Source: Paragorgia papillata (Eukaryota > Cnidaria > Anthozoa > Scleralcyonacea > Coralliidae). Taken from it: a stretch of DNA of 64,000 nucleotides. Shown here piece after piece: positions 40,101 to 52,100 of this stretch. Location of the stretch: NCBI GenBank assembly GCA_035771165.1, contig JAWNZC010000348.1, positions 434,001-498,000 on the forward strand, read 5' to 3'. Every line of letters begins with the position of its first letter. Position 1 is the first letter of the stretch. A program made the translations under genes and the position numbers. Under the pieces are notes generated by a model. That model worked only from the letters and a program-made list of their open reading frames with translations. It made no database searches and had not been told where the DNA came from.

Positions 40101-43100
40101 TAAGAGATTTTTTATTAAAATTTCAATAATATGGTTCATTTCTTTCATTATTGTAAACCCATATGTCCTTTTCATTTTGAACCCATTTTTTCCTGAGAAG
40201 TGTGTTACGCCTGGCTCTCCGCTGTTGCTGAAGTTGTTGCCACCAATTTTGAATTCTTGTCAATATTATCATTTATTTCATTTGTTTTTAAAGATTCTGT
40301 AGAAGCCGATTTTTTACAGCTTGGTACCTTTGTATAATTTTTGACTGTCTTGTTTGTCCACCCTATTTGCAGATTTCCTTCCATAACCAAATCTTCTCTG
40401 CCAAAACTTAGCCCCAGCTGGAATCCTTTTTTTGAAATATGATTTTTGTTTATTTTCTCTTTTGGTTTTGATTTTGAGTTACCCATTTTTTATTTGCGTT
40501 TTACAGACCAATATTTTCCATCATACCACACAATTATTTTATTATTGATGCAATAATTTATACCGGAATTGGTTTTATAACCTATTGCCAAAGCTGCTTC
40601 TATCATACTTGGAAATTCAATTGTCTCGCTTTTAAAGGGAACCACTGCTGTAAACAAAATTTTAATAGGTTGTGTTTCATTGTTAACATAACGTTTAAAT
40701 GGAACAAAAGGTAAACCTAGTTCATAGCAAAGGGTTTTTTTGTTAAGTCTGGATGGATTTGGTATTCCCAATTCGGTAACTAATTTAAGCAACTTTGGTT
40801 TTGGGATTGGTTTGTTTAGTGTGTGTTCAGACATTTCTAGGTTTAAACCAAAAAGTTGTTCCTGTAAAATTTCAATTTCATTTTCCAACACTTTGTCATG
40901 GAATCTGCTTTGTACAGGTATTGAACGACTAATGTTCCAGAGCTTCCCATTGTACTCAACTGGTTTTTTGTTGTTGAGATGGTAGTTAATGGAGGTACCA
41001 CTTTTTTTGATAGCAGCAGCAGCATCAGCCATACTTGGAAACTTTAGTTCATCAGTTCCGTCAATCTCTTTGAATGTTATTTCAACAGGAACCCAATCAT
41101 AGCAATCCGGGTGACCTGGGTTTGGGTTTGGTTGGAACGGAATTTCAAGCTTTTCGGAAAATGTTTTTCGTGTTAACTGGGTGTATGGCATTCCATTTTC
41201 ATGAGCTAGTGTAATTAATTCTGCTAATGATAAATATGAGTCAAATTCCAATTCCGGAGTATAAAGTTTCCTTAATTTTTCATGTAACTCATCTTTCAAA
41301 AGTTTAGTTTCAAATTTTAAAATATCTTTGATTCCCATTTTATTATTCTTTTAAAAACCATTCTTTTAAATTCAATTTTTCCTAACTTAACAAAAATTAG
41401 GAAAAGAATAAAATTTTAAGCAATATCAACTCAACTGTCACTGGGATCATTAGAACTGCCACCACTGAGATTTTCAGAAGAATTTTCATCATTTTGTACT
41501 GGAACATCTTTATTTAAACCTGGACCCTTGTTCCACACATGTTTGGCAATAATGATACCTCCAGTTAGCAAACCAATCATTGGAATGTATGGAGAGACTT
41601 TCAAAACCAATGACCTAACATCATCACAGAAAAGTTTGTTTGAAGAAAGTTCAGCATCAAGTTTTTCATCATCTTGTACCAATTCTAACTGTTCCATCAA
41701 CTCTGAAAATTTTGTAACAAGAGTCTCAGTTAACAGGGATGTTGTTTTTTCAAGTTGAATCCTATCATAATTTTGTTTAATTTTTTCAAGTTGACCCATT
41801 GAAGCTTTTTTAAGATATGCTTCCGAATATTTGATCTCCTTTGCAAAGGATAAGCGGATTAAGTTTTCCCGAAGGTTCAAATCTTGTGGTTCTTCTGGTT
41901 CTCCCATTTTTGCGTATTCTGGATTCATTTATTTATATATGTTTATTTTTTATAATTTTTGTATTCTGTGTAAACAAAATATGTCAAAGCTATTGCGAGG
42001 ATCCACAGATTTTTTGCCAACCATGCTAATCCTTTTGCTCCCCATGATAATGCAGTTGCCAATATGCTAAGAATTGGTGCTATTATGGGCCAAGCAGCTT
42101 TCGCAAGTTTCGCCAATGCTTTACCCAATGCTCCTGTTGCCTTTGCAGTCGTTACAACAGCAGCTTTTCCAGCTAGAACAACAGTTGTTATGATCCCACC
42201 AATGGAGATGGCAATCGCAGCTGTTGCTCCCATATTATTTTTAACCCATTCTTTAAATTTTTCAAATTTTACTAAAATATTCTTTTTAATTCTTTCTTTT
42301 GTTTCCTCTTCTTTGACTTGCATATTTTCGTCTACTCTAATTTGGTCGGCTTTTAAGGTAATAACTTTTATAGTGGTGTCAATAAGTTGTTTCATTCTTG
42401 GATTTGTTTCTTTTTCAAGTAAATCTTCAAAATATGGTTTGTTGACTTCAACAACTTCTAGTTGCTCTGCTGCGTTTTTTCCCTTTGGATCCAGGATTCC
42501 AGCAAGTTCTCTAAGAATTTTGTCACCATCTTGGTGTTTGCTGCTTTCCCCATCTTCTTGAATACTGCTTATATTTTCTATTCCAATGTTGTTTCTTAAC
42601 ATTGTTATTTCATCCTGCATTTCTTCTTGCATTTTGATTTTTTCCCTTAACATTTTTAGTTCTTCGATAACTACTACATGAATTTCATTTTTCTCTTTAA
42701 TTTCTTCCCTTAGTGTTGATATTTCTTTCTTAATTTTATTTTGGTCTTCTACTTTTTCCCTTAATATTGTTAGTTCGGTTTTCATTTCATTTGTTGCTAA
42801 TTTGTAAATTTCATTTTTGGTTTCCATTTCATCCCTTAACATTGTTATTTCATCCTCCAAATCTTTAGAAACTGCTTTTTGGACTGCCTCGGCTGTTTGG
42901 GGAGGTATGTTGAGCTCTTCCTCTATCCTTCCAGCTCCAGTTTTTGAATGTTCGACACTTACTTCCTTTAACAGATCCTTAAATTTTTTAATTTTGTTAA
43001 GAACTTTTTGCCCTTTTCCTTTTGAATATTCAAATTCGCCGCTATTAGCATCTCTAACAAGAACTAGTACATTTTCAAACTTAAGTCCATCAACCTTAAA

Positions 43101-46100
43101 TGTTTTTGGATCAAATGAAAATGCACTATCTTTTAATAATTTTTTGCTTGCTTTGCCATCACTCCCAACTACTGTTTGACTTAACTCTTCGTAAAAAAAT
43201 TCTTTCTTTTGCTTTGTAACATCTAAACTTTGTCGTCTGCTCACATTTCCTAAAAAGTCCTTCATTCTTTTCCGAAATAATTCATCCGACTCTTCTTTAA
43301 ATTGTACAGGTCTTTTAGTAAGTCTTTCAATAATTTTTTCTCTTTCATCTCGGTCAACTAGTTGAGGATCATCAACCCCATAAACATTTTCAAACTCTTC
43401 AAAAAGATCGTCAAGCTCTTTGAAATAGGAAGATCCAAAAGATGTTTCAAAAGTTGTTTCAGCCTCCTGTTCTTGTTCAGGGTTTAGATCATTCATTTCA
43501 ATATTTTCAGCCATTTATTTATGTTTGGTCGGATGGGTGGTCGGATGTTTGGCCCCCAATAACCAAAACCAACTCCTCACCATAAAATTTTCCCATAATG
43601 TCTTCCTCCTTATCCCGAATTCTGTACATAACTGGAACTCCTCTGAAAACCGCTGACACAGTAAAAATTTCATTTGTAAAATTTGGATCATAACCTTTTG
43701 CAAAGTTTTTTCTGTATTTTTGGATTCTGACATGGTCCCCAATTTTGAATTTTGGGTTTACTTGGGATTCTAATGGTGGGATCCCATACAGGGCAAAGAA
43801 AACTTTGGATTGGTTGCCATCATTGACATCTTTTGGTTTCATTTTGATGGTGCTGTGGATGGTGTTGTTGTAACTATTTGTAAATTTGTCAAGACTATTT
43901 AACCACTCTTTGTTCCCTTTAAAAGTAAAAAATTTCCACATTCTGGTTTTCAAAGTCCTGTTAAATCTTTCCACAAGTGCAGCCTTTCTATGGGATTTGG
44001 ATGAAAAATATTCAATGTTTAAAGATTTCAAAAGAGTTTTTACTCCAACATTGTAAAACTCCTTCCCCTCGTCAAACTGGACTGTTTCTGGATATTTGCC
44101 AAATCTTTTCTTAAATTCTTCCAACATTTTGGAAACACCTGGCACCATAGCAACAGTACTTTTCCTTTTAACAGGAACTGCGAAACCAAATCTTGACAAA
44201 ATTTCTATTCCAGTCAAGATCCACTTTTGGTCATTATTTTCAGAACCAAATTTTGCCATATCTACCAAGTCCATTTGCATTTGGTCAGCAAGGTTTTTAA
44301 CGAATGTTTTTTGGTATTTTCTTGGTTTTCTAATGGGTTTGTGTAAAGTAAAAACTTTTTGACTATGTAACCATTCCTTAACTTGTTTTCTGGTTATTGA
44401 AGAATTTTCTTTTACAGCAGCTTGGTAAAGTTTTTCCATGGATTGGTAACCTGTTACAGGATTGTAGTAAATATCTCGAAGTTCAAGGTCAATGAGTAAA
44501 AGTTTATCTTCCATTTATTTTCAAAAGTTTTAAAAGATTTGCCAACATTTGCCAAAAGTCCCCAAAATAAACAATGACAGAATCTAAAAATTGGCCAGAA
44601 GAGTGGGATGTTTCTGGAACGGTTCAGAAATTTTCCAAACAACCAAAGGCTTTTGTAAACATTAACATCATTACAATTTTTGTAAATGAAAAAGAGAATT
44701 TTATTGTAAACCTTAATCCCATCGATTTGACATTTCAACAGCCAATGAAAACAAGAAATCCAAACATAAATGACTTTCTTACAATCCCATATTTTACAGC
44801 CATTGCTGCCAGTTATGTTGCGAGCTACTTGTGTGGTATTTCTAATAATCATTTCAAGAATGGTTTTGCAAGATTTCGGTCTTCTTTTTTAACAAGCATT
44901 GTCCATTATCATTATGTTTTTCAGGTTAGAAGGTTTTTAAAACATCCAAACAAATTAAGGAGGTTTTTGATAGAAGATGTCATAAAAAATTTACAACACA
45001 ATCCCAATGACGTTTGGAAAAAAAAGATTAGCAACTCCACACAAAGTGCAAAAGAATTTACACAAGATATGAAAGATCTTGGTTATGAAGTCAGATATGT
45101 AAATTTGGAAAAGAAAAGTTATGGAAGAGTCAACACATATGAAGAACTGGTTTCAGCTGGTTCCAGGTATCCCGATGATTTCAAACATTTTGTTCCCAAA
45201 GATTCCAATGGGTTAACACTCCTCGGTCAGAAATTATTCCAACAATCTTTAGAATCTTTTGTGTACTGTGTTTTGGGAGCGCAAGCAAAAACAAGATGGG
45301 TCATTGTTGGAGAAGGTGCTAAAAGTTTGCAAACACAAGAAGTGTTTAAAAAGTTAATGGAAGACACAATAGCCCAGGATGATATTACTGTTTCAATTTC
45401 AAATATGAGACAAGCCATCAAATCCACAAATGTTGTTTTGAATTTTGCTATAAGTCCTGGTTTAATTTTGATCCCATCGGACATGAGAATTCTTATTAAC
45501 CCAATTAGTGGTTTCAATAATGTTCTTACCCTGGCAACAACTGGGATGTCTCTTGGACTCAACAGGAATCTCAATATTGGTAAATCCCCAAAACCGGTTG
45601 GCGAAACTTTTGTAAAACCACTTCCAAAAAATTTTGAAAGAAAATACAAACCAGGAATCTTTACACCATCTGTAACATCTGAAAAAACTGACAACAGATT
45701 ACCAGAAGTTTTTGGGGCTTCAATCGGAACTGTTTTCTTGGTATTTAAAGGGATAGCGAGATTAATTTAATAAAAAAAGAGCAATGTCATTTCGAAAATT
45801 AAATATTTCAAACTTTCCAATCATTGAAACCCCCGAAGAAGAACAACCAAAAGATTTCAACAAAAGCCTTTTAGATCTTGAAACATACAAAAACAAAAGC
45901 AGATGTTGTATGGGTAAGAAGGAAGGGATTGAAGGATTCATAATTTGTGGGAAATGTGGTGTGGTTCTGGAAAAATTACATGGCTATAACCACAAAGTAC
46001 CAAACACACCACTCCTCCTTAAAAATTATACCAAAATGTTTTGGAAACTGTTTCCAAAGGAGGAAAAAATTATTGGGTATGAGATCATGAAATTTTTCTT

Positions 46101-49100
46101 AAAATCAAAAGAACTTCTTAAAGGTGTAGGTTTGGTTTCAGAAAAAACTTTTAGTGTAAAATTCATTATGTTCATTATTTTGGGAATCTGTAAAAGAGAT
46201 GATCTTTTAAAAAAAATGAAGAAACCAACTCTGGCAGAATCAAAAACATTTGACGAGATAAGATATATTTTAAACTATTCTCCAAAAAACAATGCTTACA
46301 TAGCATACCAAGTAGGATTCAAAATGTTTGGGACTGCTCTCAGTGTTGAAAATGTTTTAAAAATAGAAGAGATGAGTGGTATCAGAAAGTGTAAAGAGTA
46401 CACAAAAATTATTGAAGAAGGAAAAAATCTTTAAGAAACTTTGAGAAAAACTTTTGAAAACTTATAACAAAATTTTGTTATAATTTTTTACCAATATTTT
46501 AAAAATCAAACAACAACAGCCAACAACCAACCAGCACCAGCCCCTAAAAGTGTTACAGTAATGGTCATATATTTTTCCATTTCATCACTTGGTTGGTAAT
46601 AATCTTCAAGTTTTGGTTCAACTGGTTTTTCTTCTTGGATCTCATGGAGTTGTTGGAATGCTTTTGATGTTACTTCCATGTCGTAGTTTGCATTCCGGAT
46701 CTCATCTTGTAGTTCTCTAACTTTGTCCTTTCTTTTAATTTCATTCTCAAAGAATTTTTCTTTGTCTTTTTGAAGTCTTTCTGTTGCCAAATTGTGTCTT
46801 TTAATTTCAGTTGCATAACCATGTTTGTTAAATGACTGGAACAAATATCCGGCACCTGCAAAGGCAACCGCGTTAAATAATCCTCCTGCTATCATTGATG
46901 CCATTTATTTAAAAGATGACCAAACATTTGTTCTTGACTTTTACAGTTCAAATTTTTATAATTTCTTTGGATCCACATTTTTCGGAATGTATCCCTTGTC
47001 CTGTGCCATTTTTACCACAAACAATCCTCCAGCAACTGCAAGCCCAAGTTTTGCTGTTTCTTTAATACTTGCTGGGGCTGCCAGGGATTGTCCTGTTAAT
47101 TTTTTGACAACCATACTAACTCCAACAGCTGAAACTGTAATTAAAGCTGCTTCGTATAGTTCATTTAAAACCTCGTTCTTATTCATTTATTAATATATTA
47201 AAAAAAATTATAACAAAATTTTGTTATAAGTTTTGGTGGAAGTTTTAGAAGATTTTCAAAATTTCAATTACTTTTACATAATTCTTTAAAGCAGCTATCA
47301 AATTTTTTACAACTACCTTCAAGTTTGTCAAATTTTGGTCTTTGTCGTTTTTGAGAATTAATTCCAATCTTACCAAATAATTTAACAAATCTCTGCTAGA
47401 ATTATATTTATCAATATTAATAACCATCTTTTATTTATGGAGTCTCATAATTCTGTGGACATAAGAAAATCTCGAGAAGGATGTCGCCAACATTGTGGTC
47501 AACTTTGAATTTAAGTTCGTTGTAAACACCATTATCCAACATCGCCTCAGAATTAATGTTCGCAAATTTTTCCACTGACCCCTTTAACAATTGTCTTGTT
47601 GTAATTGGAAGAACAGCTGCAGTTCTGTCCCGTTTTCCTGAAAATGATGTCCTAGTTCCATCAATCATTTCGCAAGATATGCAAACAAATCTCATTCCAA
47701 GATTTATGTTGACTGTTTCTGGACTAACAAGATTTGCGCCAGCTTTAATTACTGTTGTTTCTGGATATCCTAGCAAAGGACCAAGTTTAAGCAGGGAAAG
47801 ATTTCTTGTTGGAAATAATCTGATTTTACAACTGTAAGGAAGTAATTCTGACTTTATTTCGTTCTCCTTTAGAACCCTCATAATCATACCAACAGTCCAA
47901 TAACCATTGTAAAAGCTAATTTTTTTTGTTCCATGCATAACATATGTTGGACTCGTTAAATTGTTGTAATCCCAAAAAACTGTTGCATCTTTAACCATTA
48001 GTTTGGTATCCTCAATGATCAAAGGATCTTCAAATTTTACTGTTGTTTCTCCGTTTTTCAACAAAATTCTTAGATTCCTCATTTATCTTAAAGTTCAAAA
48101 GTTTATCAAATTTTTTCCAAATGGTTCAACTATTTTGTGGTCATAGGGATGGATTAAATTGATCTCCAATTTTGAATATTTTTTTGATTTCAATGTTTCT
48201 TTTATTTTTTTCTCTTCTTCTTTTGGTATATCCAAATAATCATCCAAAATAACTTGCATGTCTTTTCTGTTTGGGTTGTAAAAGGTAACCAGTTTTGAGA
48301 TATTTTCCCTGTATGGTTTTGCAATACTTGTCAACTGTTGGGTTACAACTATTGTACTAATATTCATATGTCTGGCTCCAAAACCAAGTTTGACAAGTTC
48401 GCTGGTTCTATTTTTGACACTCTGTCCAGAAGCACAGTCATCCAGAATGATAAGACTTGGTGTTCCTTTGCAATAGTCAACAACATATTTTAAAAAATCT
48501 TCAGACTCATCTTGATCGCATGGGATGACAAAGAATCTTGGATCATGTAAATGTTCCCATTCTAAATATGTTTTGTTCCATACAAAAGTTGGACATATTA
48601 AAACTATGTTTTCAAATTTTTTTTTGTAATTTTCTTCTAAATTTTTTAACAAATAATGAGTCTTTCCACAACTCGTCATTCCAACAATTATGATGTTAAA
48701 TGGTTTTGGGTCTTCAGTTTCAGTTTCCATTTATTTTAGGAAATTTACCAAGTCTTGCCAATATTCTCAATAGTTGACACTTTGGAATGCTCCTCCCTGG
48801 ACTTTCAAAAGACCATCTGACAGAATGAAAACATGGCATCTGAGATCTGTTGCTGTTGCTTTCTTCTTAATTTCCAACATAATCCCAGATTGTGTGGTCA
48901 TAAGTTTTGTACCATCTCCATAGACAGCATTGTCATTAATTGACCGAAGATCCACAACAAGTGCAAACTGGTTTTCTGTAAAGAATTCATCAGCTTGGAT
49001 TGTTGGATAATTAGTATGTCTGAAAAGTCGCTCAGCCTCTTCAAACAATCTCCTTTTTGGGATGCCTTGAGAGTAAATGCTGTTCGGGACTCCTTCAATA

Positions 49101-52100
49101 GTAATTTTGACTCTTTCAATGTTGGGGTACACAAATTCTTCTGACCCTCCTCTTGTTGCTTTTGTAAACAACATTACAACCGCCTTCATGCTCTTTCTTG
49201 GCAGATTGATGGTCTCATTAATTAATGTTGTGGCTGCAGCCCATGGTGTGGTTTTCATCAAAGTTACATGTTCAAAGGAAAGTGCACGACCAGCTTGGTA
49301 AGAGGTTTCGATCTCCTGGACCAAGGCAAAGTTGGTAATGGTTTCATATTCCAACTCGATGTTTTCCAGAACATACCCAGCCACAGATTGACTACTTTGT
49401 GCCTTCATAATATCGGTGGCTTTTGGAAGAGTAATGATATATTGGAGATCATTCGCCATACTGTGTGGTGCATATAACCCATGATCCTTTAAAATCATGT
49501 CCAACTTGATCCTTTGTTTTGTTCCATATACAGCAGCATATGTGTCAGAAGAAGCATCATCAGATTTCGAAATAAGTTTTCGCTGATTTTCTGTCGCGAT
49601 ACCATCTTCGATCATGTTGGCTCTCTCATGCTTGTCCAACCACAAATCTTTGTAAGTCCCCAAAAGACTCTCTCCTGTGTTGTCATAGACTTTTTCTCCT
49701 GCAAATCTGACTTCCAACCGTTCTTGGAGTTGTCTTGCAAGATTGTTATTAAACCAAGATTTGGTATTCTTATTCTTAAAGTCAAACAGGAGGAACATCT
49801 TGTCAGGAACTAATGTTGTCCCTGGTTTGAGTTTTGGAATGTGGATGTAAATAACTTCTCCTGCATTGGCAGAATTGGGATTGAAAGTAATTACATTTCG
49901 GGCTCGTTCCCCAGTTATTGAACTTCTGTGTAACCGGTTAAAACCGGGTTCTAATTCAACTTCTCTCTCTGTATTCATTTATTAATATATTAAAAATTAT
50001 AACATTTTAAGAAGAGTAAAAATTTATAACATTTTTTTGTTATAAGTTTTAAATGAAAGTTTCAAAAGTTTCAATAATTATTAAAAAATTCATCTTCGGA
50101 TTCAAACTCTTCTGGCATCAAAAGATCAAAATCTGCCCCATAAATGATAACAATGGTTTTCATTATAGTTTTTGGAATCATATTTACTATACACCAACCA
50201 AAGTTTGTAACCTTCATAACTTCCTTTTGAAATTAAAAAAATTAGTTTTCCAATATTAAACCAGTTTTTACTCCCAAAGACACATTCTGTCGCATGGGTG
50301 GGAACAATCATTTATTGAATTTCTTTCCAATTGTGGAAAGAATTTCGTTTTAAAAATTTGGTTACACAGATGACCCCTCCAACAGTCCAATCTTTCTGGA
50401 CAACATTTGGGGTTATTTACCACCCTTACAAATCATATTTCGAAAGATCCTTGAAAACGGTTTTGGACTTTTGGGGTTTGTCTTTGCTTTCTTCTGGCTC
50501 TTTTTTCCATTTGGAGTAGGTAATGTAAGTCGTAAGTATGGCAGCCACCGCACCAAGAATTGCACAAGTTGTTGAAATGTTTGGGGTTTGAAAAGATTCA
50601 GTTTCTTCTGTTTGTTTTTCTTTTTCGATTCTGGCTTTTTTTCTTAATTTTGCTTCCTTACTTATTGCAGCAAGTTTTTTACCTTGTGCAACTCTTTTGG
50701 GATTTTTGACACGGACAGGTGGAGGAGTTTTGGTAATTGTTTGCTCCTGTTTGATCTCCTGTTTTTGTTCTGGTTCTGGTTTTTGTTCTGGTTCCATTTA
50801 TTAATTTGTTAAAATTTGTTCAACAACTAGCTAAGATTTGTTCAAAACAACTAGTTGGAATTTGTCTGGAAGTTGCTTTCAACCAATGTCCATTTGGAAG
50901 AATTGTTGTTACAGTTAATGAAAAAGTAACACTTGTTTGCTTTGGAAAAAATGTGTGGTTAATAAGTTTGTTTTGGTCTGTAAAAACTTTGCCACATCTG
51001 CATGCAAATTTTCCTGGAGTTGTCCATTGAACAGATTTGAAATGGGGAGTAAAAACTGGGGTTTCAGTGGTTTCGTATTTAATCATTGACAACATTTTTT
51101 ATTTTAGTTTTAAAAGGTTTTGTTCCTTTTCAATTTTTTTTATAAATATTTTTTTAAAGTTATTGTTCGTTTTTTTCTTTTCTTATTTGTAATTAGACTC
51201 GCATAATGGATTAGTGTCCCAATTGAAAAAGATGTCTCAACAGGGTTTTCCCAAAATTTGTCGCACTCACTTTCATCATATTTTTCTGGACATTTTTGGG
51301 AAAATTCATGCCAAAGATTTTTACCATAATCTTTTCCATGGGTTTCATTGTATAGTGCAAACCCGACGGACCTCCAGGATGTATAATCTTCAGCAATGTC
51401 TTTTGGCATCTGTTCAATATATTTTTCTAACTCTTCCTCATCTTTTTGTTTGTGGTCATTAAAGTTAATAATGGTTTTGGGTTTCTCTGTCTTTTTAGTC
51501 TCTGGTAAAAATGATAGTTTGTTAGCTTTTGTGTATGGTTTTTCTCTAACAGAGAGTAAAAATATTAATTCTTGATCCAAATAATAATTAACCACCTTGT
51601 TCCTTTCCTCCTCAATAATGTAACTCAAAAGATATGGGTCTGACTCGGGACTCTTTTTAGATCCATACAAAAACCAGTTGCCAGCAATGACAGCATTGTC
51701 AAGTTGGATTTTTGTTTCCTTTTGCACAAGTTCGTTAATGTAAAACCTCTCCCTTTGTGTTAACCAAACATGTGGGAAATGAAGGTGGAAACCATTTTTG
51801 TAAGTTTTGTTATCATCTTTAAAATATCCTGGTTTCTCCAAAACAAAACAGTCCAAGTTTGTTTTATCAACAAGAAGTTCTTTCAATATTTTTTGAAATA
51901 GTCTTGCCAATTTTAGGACTTTCTTTTCTGTGTACAAAGGTTTGGGTTCCTTAAGTTTTTTGCTAAGATCAATGTCAACAATGACAGGACCAATGTCTGT
52001 TGTCCTTTCCAAAATATATTTGTTAAACTTTCCAAGACTTGTCAAATATTTGTATGACTTTGCGTATTTGTTTAGGAGATCCTCCTCATCTTTTACAGAA

